This document shows, one piece after another, positions 1-12,105 of a stretch of DNA of 64,000 bases. The stretch comes from Acanthacorydalis orientalis (lineage: Eukaryota > Arthropoda > Insecta > Megaloptera > Corydalidae). Every line of letters begins with the position of its first letter. Within the stretch, counting starts at the first letter, position 1. The stretch spans positions 35,707,249 through 35,771,248 of the forward strand of contig CM068317.1 of NCBI GenBank assembly GCA_034766995.1, in the 5' to 3' direction. Position numbers and translations under genes: made by a program. Below the pieces are notes generated by a model. The model worked only from the letters and a program-made list of their open reading frames with translations, had not been told where the DNA came from and did not search any database.

Positions 1-1
1 C

Positions 2-1063
2 CTGAAAAAAAGTATTTTGCAGTTCGAGAAAATGTGCTTTGCAGACAGAAAAAATAATAGAACTCAATGTATATTATATTGTGTAAGCCTCCGTTTGACT
101 TTCATACCGCAGCTACGTAAGGAGATGTCAAACTTTAATTGTACAAATAATGTTTTCAACATGAGCTACAACAATCTTAGTAAATTAGAAGAAAAAGATT
201 TTCAAAACTATACTATTTTTTCGAAGTTAATACTATCAAATAATAATATAACAAATATTTCGGAAGACGCTTTTAATGACCTTAAGTCTCTAAAAGAATT
301 GGATCTTTCATATAACAATATTGATAAATTAGAAAGTCAAACGTTTAGATCAAACAAAGAAATAAATAAATTATTACTTCGAAAAAACCATATTAGAATA
401 TTAAATGAAAATCTTTTCAACGCATTAACACAACTAAGTATAATCGATTTAAGTGAAAATGATATATTTTATATACCAAGTAAAATATTTTCATTAAATA
501 TAAATCTAAAGGAACTTTTTCTTAATGATAATAAACTATGGAAATTCACAATAGATTTGGATCATATGTTCATAAAAAATTTGAAAATACATAATAATAA
601 ATGGGAATGCGATTGTGATTTATTAAGAATTATTCGATATAATAAACAAGCAATAATAAGAAATGCAAGTGATGACCTTTTGACAACCAGATTGTGTCAT
701 TCCCCGCATTATATGCGTAATAAATCATTAAATAATCTATTAAAATATGCGCAAGATGAAGAATGTAAAAATGAAACATCCATTATAAAAGAAATTCTTA
801 TTATTTTTGTTGCTGTTATAATAATTGTGTTCTTAATAATTTTAATAACAGTTTGTATAAAAACAAGACCTAAGAAAGTAACACAAATATCCCCTTATGA
901 ATATTTAAACTCTAGATCAGAAATACGTTATGAAATAGAAAATTCTATCAATAGTAAGAATTTAACAGACAATAATGGTTATGAACTTCCTATAAGGAAT
1001 CAAAATAGTAATTACTATATATATATTCCAACCACAAGCCATACTTATGAAACAGTTATCTAA
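2..1063 (+). CDS. Single-pass leucine-rich-repeat transmembrane protein (5' partial)
   Basis: The frame is open to the left window edge and stops at TAA 1061-1063, so the start codon and signal peptide are probably upstream. Counting residues from the codon at nt 17: Cys 7, 18, 22 and 42 lie in an LRRNT-like lead; about five LRRs fill roughly 50-190, with LxLSxNxI motifs such as LDLSYNNI. The C-terminal cap begins at WECDC, with Cys 198, 200, 227 and 250. A hydrophobic helix spans about 257-281 and is followed by a basic KTRPKK stop-transfer stretch. At least eight N-x-S/T sites sit before the helix, which suggests an extracellular N-terminus. The tail of about 67 residues has eight Tyr (including YEYL and YETV) and ends ETVI, a class I PDZ-ligand pattern. 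LRR proteins of this build usually act in adhesion or as receptors; partner and pathway are unknown. An acceptor-like AG at 111-112 could start a shorter exon, but the preceding 37 open codons argue against it. Confidence 0.85.
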   Translation: MKKSILQFEKMCFADRKNNRTQCILYCVSLRLTFIPQLRKEMSNFNCTNNVFNMSYNNLSKLEEKDFQNYTIFSKLILSNNNITNISEDAFNDLKSLKELDLSYNNIDKLESQTFRSNKEINKLLLRKNHIRILNENLFNALTQLSIIDLSENDIFYIPSKIFSLNINLKELFLNDNKLWKFTIDLDHMFIKNLKIHNNKWECDCDLLRIIRYNKQAIIRNASDDLLTTRLCHSPHYMRNKSLNNLLKYAQDEECKNETSIIKEILIIFVAVIIIVFLIILITVCIKTRPKKVTQISPYEYLNSRSEIRYEIENSINSKNLTDNNGYELPIRNQNSNYYIYIPTTSHTYETVI

Positions 1064-1354
1064 AAAAATAATGGTACGTTTAGAAACAAAGAGCTGATAT
1101 GTATATGACATAATAATAGTGATGTTATTATTAATAATCATTTAATATTTCAGCAAGTAACCCGCTTTTTCAATTTTAGGACAATATATGCTGGGGGCGA
1201 AAAATATAATTTTTCAACAGATTTATTACTTAAACTACTTATAAACAGTCAATGTTTTCACAGTCTAACAATAATAATTTTGTTTGATTATAAATTTAAT
1301 TACATAAAAATATTAAAAACAACAGGTATTTAAGCTTTCAATAACCCATTGTAA

Positions 1355-1401
1355 AATAAAAAAAAAATAAAAATATTTATGTCTTTATGTGCTGAAATAA
1401 A
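1355..1401 (+). terminator. Candidate poly(A) signals of the LRR gene
   Basis: AATAAA occurs at 1355-1360 and 1396-1401, about 290-340 bp after the LRR stop codon. This spacing suits an insect 3'UTR. The region is so A-rich that chance matches are likely. Confidence 0.35.
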
Positions 1402-1564
1402 ATTAAAATAATTATATAATACTTTTTTTAGGATTAAAGTATTAACCAAAGAAAGATATATTTTTATACCTATAATTTGTAAAGGCAATGATTTTTTTAA
1501 AACGACATAATGCTTTTTGATTTAAAGCGATCACACTTTTTTTAAAAAAATTATTACATTTTCT

Positions 1565-1870
1565 CTTGAAACAGAGAATTTCACTGTAAAGGATGAGATA
1601 CGGTAACCCTTATTTAAAGCCTACGACGAATCTAGAGATGGCGTTTAAAAAGGAAACTTATGGTGGCTGGTTAGTAGTGGACGTGGTGCTATTGATTTAG
1701 ACTTATGCGATTGGATTGGATTTGTTTCGGTCGGTGTCACAAGCATTCCGAGAATCTACGACGGTCTGGCACCGGATTTCCTTCAGAACCCGTTTTGAAA
1801 TTACTTCGAGGCTAGCTCGTCTGCGTGTTTCACAAATATAGTGATAGTGTGTGTTATTGTGTACTTTATG
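1565..1870. promoter_or_regulatory. GC-enriched island downstream of the LRR gene
   Basis: About 300 bp of markedly higher GC with several CpGs in otherwise AT-rich DNA. It holds AGATGGCG at 1636-1643, which resembles the insect CTCF core, and a 20-codon ORF starting at 1638. The island ends just before a long TA tract. It could be a promoter, an insulator or an untranslated exon; neither strand shows a convincing donor. Confidence 0.3.
1638..1700 (+). CDS. Small ORF, 20 codons, hypothetical
   Basis: ATG in the context agagATGG opens a 20-codon frame that begins MAFKKETYGG and ends in a hydrophobic run (VVDVVLLI). It lies in the GC-enriched island. I recognise no family. It may be an upstream ORF in an untranslated exon or chance. 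Confidence 0.12.
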   Translation: MAFKKETYGGWLVVDVVLLI

Positions 1871-1894
1871 TGTTAAGCTTAAGACATGTTCAAA

Positions 1895-1953
<59 letters not shown>

Positions 1954-2722
1954 ATTGTTTATACGAAAACTTAAAACATTATTAAAGAAGAACATTAGAT
2001 TTTAATAATATGCGAATATTGGATTGATATAAGACTAATAGTTTTTATGTGGATTTATTATTTTCTCGACTAAAATTAATTTCTAAATGTTCAATGAAAT
2101 TTTTGTAATATAACTAGAAAAAAAATCTATGACCGTGACTATAAATTTCAAACTTATAAATATTAATATATACAATTTTTATATTTCAGGTCCGTATTTC
2201 ATATACGATAATTAAATCAATCAAAATGAAAATCTATTTTATTTCAATTTATTTTATACCTTAATTGTTTATGAAATACAATATTTATTAATATAAAAAA
2301 TTAACTACCGTATGCCATAAATAAGAACAAGACAATATTTTTATTTTTTCCATTTGTACGCTGTGTATGGAAAAATGATTAAGCTGAACTAATTTTACTG
2401 TCTCTTGAAGTTTCATGAAGTTGTTTAAATTTGTTTATATGTAATATTTTATTATGTTATCATAATTCATATAAATATATTTACTTTATATCTTAGTCTC
2501 ATAGTGAAATGTGTCTTTTCATAGCTTTCTTATATCTATTATGAGTGGTACCAGCTTAAGATAGTTGAATAAGACATTCTTTTTGTATGTTTAAAATTCT
2601 TCAGTCCAGTAGCTGTCTAAAATTTTTATATACACTATTAGCTTCAAAAATAACACTAGTAAAACATGAGCCAAGGTCTTGTCTCCGTCATTCTATTGCG
2701 AATTCACTACACCTCCTGGGAA
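1871..2722. other. AT-rich spacer
   Basis: Apart from the TA tract at 1898-1953, I see only low-complexity AT-rich sequence. A polypyrimidine-AG at about 2187 (tatatttcag) has no coding-like sequence after it. Confidence 0.5.
1898..1953. repeat. (TA)n microsatellite, about 56 bp
   Basis: TA dinucleotides with one G interruption at 1941. Confidence 0.95.
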
Positions 2723-2873
2723 GCTGTATAGTGGTTTACTCATACGACCCTACGTATTGTATTAAATGAAATTCCGACGGATGGTGTAATTTATTGATAG
2801 TAAACCATCCCTGAGACTTTTCATAAAACGCTTGCTTCGGTTCAACATATTGTGTTTTAAATTACTATACAGC
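2723..2873. mobile_element. MITE-like element with 16-bp inverted ends
   Basis: The left end GCTGTATAGTGGTTTA (2723-2738) matches the reverse complement of 2858-2873 at 14 of 16 positions. A second, nested inverted pair, GGTTTACT (about 2733) and AGTAAACC (about 2799), lies inside. The 151-bp unit has higher GC than its flanks and no coding capacity. I see no clear target-site duplication, so it may be a fold-back structure rather than a transposon. Confidence 0.35.
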
Positions 2874-3583
2874 CTATCGTAATTTAATATTCAAGATGAC
2901 ATTTAAAAATCAAAAATCTTTTAATATCATATAGTACTTGCACTGTGACAGTTCACTATCACAAATGAACTATTTTCTCATTCCACAATTCAAATTCTTT
3001 TTCTGATCGGTTTCATAAATTATTATTGATTCTTTTTAATTTTTGATTATTATATTTTATCAACCTCAGAGCGCTAAAACACAAATATTATACATATTAT
3101 TGATTGACTCGTGTACTTTAGAAGTACAGGAATCTCATTTTGGAGTGCACTCGTGTAAACTATGTAGAATAATTCAAAAATTCTTGACATTATTACTAAA
3201 TAATTTAACCATAAATATTTTTTTAACTGAATTAAAAAGTGAAATTATTTTATATTCATTTAAATCAATTTATTTATTTTGTGTGCGTTTTTATTTCTTC
3301 TATAACTAATGTTTTTTTTTTAAAAAAAAATCAGGCATGTCTTCAAACATTCGATTTTTATCATGGTACTTATCAAAATGATTATTGAAAGAAGTGTACG
3401 AAATAAATTTCAGATTAATTCATGTTCTAGAAAACGTATCAGAAGACAAGGAAATAATTATTAATTTAAACCTTTGATTACAATGTAAACAATTATAGAT
3501 TACAAGCAAAGAACCATTATTAGTATATCTTAGAACAAAAATTATTACCTCTGATTTGGTATCTTTTTAAAGTGTATATTTAC

Positions 3584-3616
<33 letters not shown>

Positions 3617-3900
3617 CATACATATTTGTATTATTAATAAAAACAAGTAATTTTATATGAATATATGAACTTTGTAGTGTATAAGAAAAGATAGATGAGT
3701 TGAAAAGTACTTGCCATTCGTTTTTAATGATTTAAATGAATCCATAAAATGAAAATAAAAGTAATACCAATTAAGTCGCTAATTCTTTTCGTAGTTCATT
3801 CATTTCATATTTGAATTATTTAAATAAACAACTTTAAAAAAAGCGGAAACTTCACTTGTATAATCAAAAGACTACCGGATATTTGAACGTATTATCAAGT
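2874..3900. other. AT-rich spacer
   Basis: Holds the short TA tract 3592-3616 flanked by CATA repeats. An 88-codon open frame at 3043-3309 begins at a weak ATT-type codon and has hydrophobic low-complexity content; I see no support for it being a gene. Confidence 0.5.
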
Positions 3901-3977
3901 TATAATCATAAAAAAATTTTTTGCCGCTTCACGTTCACGCACCAGCCTCAACTCAGTAGAGAGATGTTGCAGGATAA

Positions 3978-4085
3978 ATGAAGCATGCCACCCTTACATT
4001 GCTGCACGAGATTGATGAGCACCTCGAGCAACGTTTTCAGGACTTGTTTTCATGGGAGTGTGATTCAACACGGAACACTTTATAA
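3978..4085 (+). CDS. Small ORF, 35 codons, hypothetical
   Basis: Lies in a small GC-enriched patch (3925-4075). ATG context is gataaATGA. The product is protein-like in composition: it begins MKHATLTLLHEIDEHL, an amphipathic acidic stretch, and ends STRNTL. A weak acceptor (gatgttgcag) ends 7 bases before the ATG. I recognise no family. It could be a terminal exon or a short ORF in a noncoding transcript. Confidence 0.18.
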   Translation: MKHATLTLLHEIDEHLEQRFQDLFSWECDSTRNTL

Positions 4086-5354
4086 TCAAACACATTTTAA
4101 ATGATTGGAATAAAAGCAAAAGGGATTTTTTTATGTTGTTGCCAGATGGCAGATAAATGATATTCAGTTAAGAAAGCAAGAACTTTTTTTATACTTTATG
4201 AATATATATGATGAAATTAAAAACGAATTGGTGTACGGTATTGATTTTTTTTTATTTCATGCTGTGTAGTGTGAATTTAGATAAAACATGAATATACGCA
4301 TATATTACAATCGGTAATATACATACATATATATATATATATATATGTAAGAAAAATTAATTTTGTTACAATTTTATTCTTATCATGTTTTTCTTTAAAC
4401 TACCACAAATACAAAGTGAAATAATTTCTGTACTTGTAATTATGCGTGTATATATTTTTTTAAATACATGTTACAAAATCTATTATTTTTTTTAAGAAAA
4501 GTATTAATTAAGAAAAAGTTCACCATAGAGTTCTGATTGAATAAGTAAATTAAAAATTATAGCGAACTGAAACGAAGTCACTGATGACATTATTCCGAGA
4601 GATCTTCTATTGAAAAAAATACTCGAATGATTTCTCAGCTAACTCTTTCCTTGAATGGAAATTCGCGTCAATGTTGAACATCAAAGTATATTTGAAAAAT
4701 AACTAGATGAAACACTCTGACTTGCTACATTTTAACTCTGTTCTCATTTACTGAAAATCCAGGTCGGTTTAAATTGAAAAGAATATTCTTTTGTAATACA
4801 TGAAGAATATTGTACTTTTGGTACTTTTATTTTATATGAAAAAATGTATAATACACACACGCATCACTCTCTTTCTCTCTCTTTTTATATGTATATATAT
4901 ATATATATATGATATTTTCTTTTAAGTGAAGATATTTCCTAGTTTTCATTACAGCATTTGTGTATATATTTAGATATATATTTTAAGCTTGCAGTAATTT
5001 AAAATTCTTCATATATTCAACTAAAGAAACGAATTAAAACTAAGTTTTTTGCTTAGCGAAGTAGATGTAAAAACTAAATGATAAAAAAAACAACTAAAAG
5101 AAATATATTTAAAGCGAGCTGTAGTCAATTAAAACTTTAAACTGTTTATTATCTTCTAGTTAGACGTCCAAGTGTAATTATTTTTTAATGAATTACTGTC
5201 GTCCAAATAATTAAGTTATCACTTTCTTTGTATAAAAAGTTTCACATAAAAAAATTAAGTTATACTTTAATGACATTTTAATACAATGAATATCAAATGT
5301 TTCTTTTAATTTTTTATATTTATTTATTCAATACATGCACACACAATATATATA

Positions 5355-5376
5355 TAGAGAGAGAGAGAGAGAGAGG
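5355..5376. repeat. (GA)n microsatellite joined to (TA)n
   Basis: About eleven GA units directly follow a short TA tract. Confidence 0.9.
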
Positions 5377-5797
5377 GATATGAAAACACAAAAAAAATAA
5401 TTTTATCTCAGATATTTATAATAATATTTGATATTTATGATTTTAATTATAAAAAAATAACTGAAGTTTCTTTAAATGAGCACAAAAATAATAAATTACT
5501 ATCATTTCTCTATTACATTTATTTTTAATAAAAACACTATTGTATTTTTTCATATAAAGATTGAATTCTACGAAAAAATATTCTTACTATAAAAAGACTA
5601 TTCGTATCTATTCAAACAAATTAATTTATTTCTGGAAGTTTCGTTCAAATAAAGAGAATAACATTAAATGTTTTTATTATCATTCGGAAAGAACAGATTG
5701 GTTCGTTTGTTCTAGTAAAATGAATAAATATTCTAACATTTCTACATAAAAAGAAATAATTTTCCCTTAATTTCAAAATAAGGAATAAACACAGACA

Positions 5798-5801
<4 letters not shown>

Positions 5802-5849
<48 letters not shown>
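5802..5849. repeat. (TA)n microsatellite, 48 bp
   Basis: Pure TA run. It encodes the Ile-Tyr stretch of a spurious 63-codon minus-strand frame. Confidence 0.95.
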
Positions 5850-5851
<2 letters not shown>

Positions 5852-7079
5852 GACAAATAATATGAAACGTAAACATTAAACAACTGATATTTTTGCTTAC
5901 CAAACACCGTTCTTCTAAAGAAACCTAATATCTTAGAATTGCACGATAGAACGCATAAGCACAAGAATCATCAATATCGGCTCAATTTCTGCCAGATCGT
6001 ATAAATCCTTTATATCTAGTTAATTTGTTCGAGATTGTAGACATACAGTGGCATCGCTTCATTAGAATGTTAATTATGACAGAATCACGGTGCGAATACA
6101 CTATTCCGTATAGAGTACATTACGTTTTCCTTTGCGCACAATTTGACCCCTTTCATCTAATTTTAGTACGTCATAATGATGGAATTTAAGTATCACAATG
6201 AAAATTATTGTTATTGTCGAGTTTAGATTACGTTCTCTTCATCTGTATGACTAGAATGAACCGATAGTTAAAATTTAGTTACTGCGAGTATTTAGTTCAA
6301 TTTTTATGTTTTTGAATTATTTATATGTAACATAAAATCTCAAGTTTATGTTTAAACACTATTAAACCTTTTTGGGGTAATTTTATTACTTGTATTTTGA
6401 AGTGTTATTTTAAGTATTAATTAAATTTTGTGAGTTTTCAAGTGAATTTTAAACATGAATACAATGAAATGAATTAGAATAATAGAAAATGAGTTAGAAA
6501 TACTTATCTATGTATTTTTTAATATTTTATTTGAATAAATTATATACAAAATCATGTTTATATTAATTAATACTCTTGAGATTTTTTTAGATTATTTTTT
6601 ATAATAATAATTCATTAATTTATAATACATTAATAATAACGCTGTGAATTAATATACGAATATATAATAAAAATGAGAAATAGACTCGAACTCGAATATA
6701 ATGAGCACTGCAGAAACCATTATACTTGTTTGTTACAATATTTACTCGTTATATCAATTAAAGATAAATTCCGATCAGATATTATCTTTTTCTATATACA
6801 TTCCAAATAACCATTAATTAAAATAACAAGTAATTATTTTATGTAACAACAAAAAAATCTTCATTATGCTGTTTCCCTCTGTATTTTCTGTTCATTGTTC
6901 TCGACAAATCCTTTAGGTCGCATACGAATTCGAGTCTCCTACGATCAGCTTTGACTATCATGGTCGTCAAGTAGATTTTAAAAATCGGGATGAAGAAGCA
7001 AAATCAAAGCAAAGAAACAAGATTCGTGTAGAATAATAAATGAATATAGAATTTAAGAAAAACATGCGTAAACATCCAG

Positions 7080-7083
<4 letters not shown>

Positions 7084-7140
<57 letters not shown>

Positions 7141-7163
7141 GTATATATGTATGTATGTATGTA
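7084..7163. repeat. (TA)n then (TATG)n compound microsatellite
   Basis: A 56-bp TA run to 7139 grades into TATG units (gtatgtatgtatg). Confidence 0.95.
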
Positions 7164-7843
7164 ATATACATATGAGTTAAAATAATAACATATAAAATAT
7201 AACTTGTAAAAGAATTCGATTTTATATCATTTTTTGAGCAATTTCTATCAAAAATTATATATTGTAAAATAATATTAAAGAATTTTATTATTAAATTAAT
7301 GTTGTAGAATTAATTTAAAATATTTTTAAAAAAAATATTTTTATAAATATTAAACATTTATTTTGGAATTAAAAATAATAATAATTAAAAATACCCACAA
7401 AAAACGGCACTATTATGAAATATTAATTTAAATTCGTCTTACTACTAATTTACATTTATACAGATTGTTGTATAAATTATTTGTCAGTTATGTCAATTAA
7501 AAATTTGTCTTAAGAAAATACTATTTGATCGATAATACATTCTTGTCAAATTAAACTAATAACATTATAAAAAAGTTTTTTGAAATGAAGAAGCTAGGAA
7601 ATTTACACATTCTAAAAATCTTAACAAAAATCTAACAGGAATTCTGAAAGAGTGTATATTTCACAGTTTACTAAAAAAATATTATTCTGATTATTTCCAA
7701 GTTCCGTCTATTATAATATGACTTTAAAAGGAAAATTTCGTACACAAGTCGAACTGAAGACGAAATGATGGATTACACCTGTCATAAGCAAAATGCAAAC
7801 ATATGACTAACTGATATTGAATATAATATATTATCCTACCTAC

Positions 7844-7993
7844 CAATCTGAAACCTGTATCAAACAATTCATTCTGAACCATTGACGTTTCCAATATGAA
7901 AATACAAAAGTACACCAACTTGTCAGAACCATATCGATATTGAAAATTCGGCGTGTTGTGCGTACGTTGCGATTTCAACGAATAAATTTCCAT
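7844..7993 (-). CDS. Weak minus-strand exon candidate
   Basis: A 50-codon stretch from an ATG at 7993 runs to a donor-like GTAGGTAGG whose GT is at 7843-7842. It includes segments such as NTPNFQYRYGSDKL and is slightly richer in GC than its flanks. A second minus-strand frame over the same DNA is also open for more than 60 codons (8130 to about 7930) and contains NYGNLFVEIATYAQHAEF, so the true frame is unclear. No family recognised. Confidence 0.18.
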
Positions 7994-8129
7994 AATTCAT
8001 TTCGTAATGTGTATATTCCTGAATTATCGACGGAAATGTGAACAAATGAAACAAATCATCAATCATCATTTTGCGTTTTATAATATGTGTTTCGATTTTT
8101 TTATTACACTTACAATGGTTTCGAGTTCA

Positions 8130-9740
8130 ATACTTTTCGACTAACACTAATTAGCCACGTTATAATTTTATTTTTTCAATGGTTTCAAATGACTGCTGGA
8201 GTTTAAATAGAAGAAATAAATATTTTCTTTACACATATTTCTCATAGTTTATAATGCACACTTATAAATTAATCATAAACTATGTTTAAATTTATACTGT
8301 CTAGTGTTGCGAATAAATCAATTAGTTGTGATACTGAAATCAAATTAGCAGTTAAAGCGATCAATTGTGCACCACTTTCGTTCCAGTTAAATCATTTACG
8401 TGCGTTTCAAAGGAAATAAACCACTAAAAGGTCAATTAACAGATTTTGTTGGATCGATTATAATGAATCAATATACGTGTTGATTTTAAATCTCATTCAA
8501 ATTTTCACAGATTTTTTGAATTTTATGTAAATTCAAAATACATTTTTACTTGAAATATATTTGTCCTTATGTAAATTAATTTTTCATTCGCCATAAAAAT
8601 TACAATTTTTTTGTGAGTAAAAATTGTTCAGTTATTTTTGTTTGAAGACAATTTATATTTTAATAATGATTCCGTCATGCTAGAACACAAAGGAAAGGAA
8701 AAATGTTAGTTGAAATAAAATAATTTAATTATTGTATAATAATTGTAAATTGAGTATAAAAAAGAAGAAACTCAGTTGAAAAATGCAGGGATTTAACAGA
8801 ATTTTTTCAATACACATGATTTTATGAAACATTTTTAGTATCACCTTAAAAACAAATTATTTAAGTTACTTTTTAATTCATTTCGTTGGATATATTTTAA
8901 CATATTTATTTACTTATAAATGCCATTATATAAAATAGCTTTGACGATTTATTACTGGATAAATCCCTTTTCTATTTTTTTTTCATTTGTAGAATTCAGT
9001 CCAGTTCACATACATTAACAATATATTTTTAAATATTCTTATTCATTCTGTTCATGATTCTCTTTCTAAGATATTTATTTTTCCTAGTTCGACTTTAATA
9101 ATTCATGTTATTTGTTTGTTATATCCTCTTCCAACAATATATTTGGTTAATTTAAATTCCATTTTTTAATCATAATAATATATCTGTTACACATATTTGC
9201 ATTTTTATAAACGATAAAAACCAATATTGACAATAAACCTATTTTGCTGTTTACGATTTAAATTAGAGTATGTAAAACAAACAATTATTTTATACTCAAA
9301 TTCTCTTTTTATAACGCATGAAAAACACGAAATTAACTCACACTTAATTAGTTTCAAGTATAATACAAATAAAAATGATTTCAGATAACTAACCAATAAA
9401 ACAATTAAATATCACAATATATCAAAATATGTCACATTCAATGCACATTGTAAGGGAAAACCAACAATTTTTCGATTCACACTACATTAATAAACGTCGA
9501 ATAAAATTGTTCACATTCTCGAAGCTGATTTTGTCATCATCGATCCGATTCGGATTTCGTCACGGAAAATGAACTGGTAAAATTGTTTTCCACAAAAAAA
9601 GCACTTGATATTTCAATATAAAATATTTGATTTATATTCAATTTCATATATGATAAAAAATTTTAAAAAATGATTTAATTTTTGTTCAATTCAGATTATT
9701 CTTTTTAATTTAAGTGGCGTCAATAAATATTTACAGTAAC
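8130..9740. other. AT-rich spacer
   Basis: No long TA tract and no supported gene. A minus-strand donor-like GTAAGTGT (reverse of 8107-8114) has no convincing exon before it. A small richer patch at 9500-9580 has no open frame of note. Confidence 0.5.

Positions 9741-9743
<3 letters not shown>

Positions 9744-9776
<33 letters not shown>
9744..9776. repeat. (TA)n microsatellite, 33 bp
   Basis: Pure TA run about 200 bp before the start-codon exon. Confidence 0.95.
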
Positions 9777-9779
<3 letters not shown>

Positions 9780-9984
9780 ATTGAAAATATTAATTCAAAT
9801 AAATGTAAATATTGAAAATAGTTTACAATTGTTATTTAGATGGCACGAACTGGAAAATAGAATTACAATTGAATGTTTTAATATATGTGATCCTGTTCAT
9901 ATGCTGGTATAGTGGTCTTTATCTTTTTGGATTAATTGAGTATTCTGTCTCTGTTAATAGTTTCGGAATTTATACTATCTTTAG

Positions 9985-10109
9985 GTGGACGTTAGAAAAT
10001 CTCTAATGTCTCTTGGTCTTTAACAACTACCTGAAAATGGCACACGTGCTGAAACAAGTAGCGGAGAATAGACACTCAGATAATCCAAAAAGGAGAAGAA
10101 TAACAGAAG
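9985..10109 (+). CDS. Translation-start exon of an unidentified gene (5'UTR plus first 24 codons)
   Basis: The pyrimidine-rich acceptor ctatctttag ends at 9984 and a donor AGAAG|GTAAAG follows 10109. The ATG is at 10037-10039 in the favourable context tgaaaATGG; an in-frame TAA at 10004-10006 fixes it as the first Met in this frame. The coding part is 73 bases, so the intron would be phase 1. The peptide begins MAHVLKQVAENRHSD and carries a basic PKRRR cluster of nuclear-localisation type, then ends ITE. A short upstream ORF (ATG 10006, stop 10021-10023, five codons) precedes the ATG and could dampen translation. I recognise no family. Acceptors whose next exon would continue this frame exist at 12136 and 42449. 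What is seen: start codon, splice motifs and open frame. That this is a real exon is inference. Confidence 0.5.
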
Positions 10110-10834
10110 GTAAAGTGATTCAAAAATAAAATATACAATGAATGCAATGCATCAACATAACAGATCGTAGTTATAAAAATAAATAATTAATTGTTTAAAT
10201 ATATTAATTTTCATAAATCTGTATCCGTTATGGTAATTTTCTCTTTGACTTTTATTCTTAAATTATTTAGTTTTTCACTTAAACCTGTTTTAATACTTAT
10301 ATTATCTTTAAGCAATTATGGTCAACCTTATATTGATCAGTGTTTAGCTACCTTAAGTTGATAAAAATATTAAAATCAGTAGTGGCTAAATAGTCAGTAA
10401 TTCAATTAATTAATTACATCATTAGTAATTCAATGATAAAAGAAGATAATGAGGACATAGAACAGCAAATTTGAATAATTGAATATTTAGAGAAAAAAAT
10501 AAATAAAAATATTTCAAGAACTACAAAAGTTATTTTAAACAATATAAATACAAAATATAAGAATATTATACTATTTATGTCATTAAAAATAATTTATATT
10601 TTCTAAAAATCTAAATAATTACACTTATTGATTTTAACTCAACGTACAGTCAATATTTCCATTAATAATTTATGGAACATTTCTAAAGACTCATAGTAAT
10701 CACTTGTTCAAGATTACTTTTTACAATCATCAGTTTGGTCGAATCCTTGACCATTTCATCTATTTGTTTATACCAAATGTTGAATGCATTTGTTAATTAA
10801 GTAAATATGGTATATTGGTATGGTATCCACATTT

Positions 10835-10872
<38 letters not shown>

Positions 10873-11991
10873 TATACTGTTGAAGTTTTTTCATCCCTTC
10901 TTGTATTTGAGATGCTTCCAAAATGAATTGAACTGAAAAATCTCTGGTATAATCAAATATTATTTTTTTCGTAATAGATCTGATTTAAAATAGGTTTGTA
11001 TATTTGAATAGTAATTTATTGTTAATATTTCCTGAGTACCTCTCCTTCTTTCCCTCAATATATATATATATATATATATAATTTTTTAGAATTAATGGCA
11101 TTAATTTGTTATTTTGTGTTCATATACATTTATAATAATAAGATAGTATGTTTAAGATATATTAAAACATGAATCCAAACAATTAAAATCATTTATTAGT
11201 ATACCACAGAGTTAATTGTGAATTTTACTCGGTTTAATTACTGTTGGTTCAAAAGATAGACTGTTATTTGGCAGAATGACAGTAACGCAGACGGACTGCT
11301 ATCATAAGCTACGTATTTCACGAAATACGAAGCTTAGAAATCTGACAAGATGTTAATCCTATATTATTTGTTTGATATAATAAGATTGTGTGTATTTGAT
11401 ACACACATCATAAAGGATCACAATACAGCTTGAAACTGTCACGTTAATTATGATTCGACTTTATCAAAAAAACTGTTTTTTTTTGTGGATTATTTGATCA
11501 GTTATATGTTTATCATAACTCACATCTTTATATGGTATTTGTAATATTGGTTCTTATTATCACAAACAATATTTATTTATTTAACTCCACACATACATAC
11601 ACACATGTATATATATATATATATATATATACATATATACTATTTATAATAAAATAGTAATTTTCAAAAAATGAAAAATATACTCGTGTTATTATGGAAA
11701 ATTAGAAAAATCTTTTTTTTATTAAAAATTATGATAAAAAATGTAAAATTTTAAATATATTTTATATGATATTTAATATTTTCCTTATTTTATATGATTA
11801 GTAAATCATATAAATCAGTATCATATGATCAGTAATAATCGCTATATATGTACAAGAAATACATACATTTATTATTACTGATTAATTGTGTACATTAGTT
11901 ATATGTAACAAAGTAGAAAATATGTATAACATACATCATGTTAAAATCAATGTATACATGGAGACACAAGTATGTATATAAATCCACACGC

Positions 11992-12043
<52 letters not shown>

Positions 12044-12105
12044 CGTGTGCATGAGTCCACACGCAAGTAATTTATCATAATATATACAAAATCATAGCGA
12101 GTATT
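10110..12105. other. AT-rich sequence, intron of the 10 kb exon if real
   Basis: Holds TA tracts at 10838-10868, 11058-11082, 11608-11630 and 11996-12026 (followed by GT units to about 12050). A modestly richer patch at 11240-11350 shows no splice-bounded frame. Confidence 0.45.
11996..12050. repeat. (TA)n-(GT)n compound microsatellite
   Basis: TA run to 12026, then GT/GC-interrupted dinucleotides. Confidence 0.95.

Larger units (their letters stand above)
4086..7720. other. AT-rich spacer with microsatellites
   Basis: Contains TA tracts at 4328-4346, 4891-4910 (after a CT run), 5346-5356 (followed by GA 5355-5376), 5802-5849 and 7084-7139. A somewhat richer patch at 5930-6130 shows no splice-bounded frame. 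The 62- and 63-codon frames near 5.6-5.96 kb are low-complexity. Confidence 0.5.

Noticed and set aside
5773..5964. Ile-Tyr-rich open frames (also at 18495, 25193, 26117, 26163, 33671, 35408, 36443, 42215, 42588, 42640, 45041, 46822-47094, 49849, 50126, 55035, 57547)
   Set aside because: They are translations of (TA)n tracts, which lack stops in two of the frames on each strand. No independent coding evidence.
6900..6990. tRNA-like B-box (GAATTCGAGTCTC)
   Set aside because: No A-box or cloverleaf partner could be placed around it.
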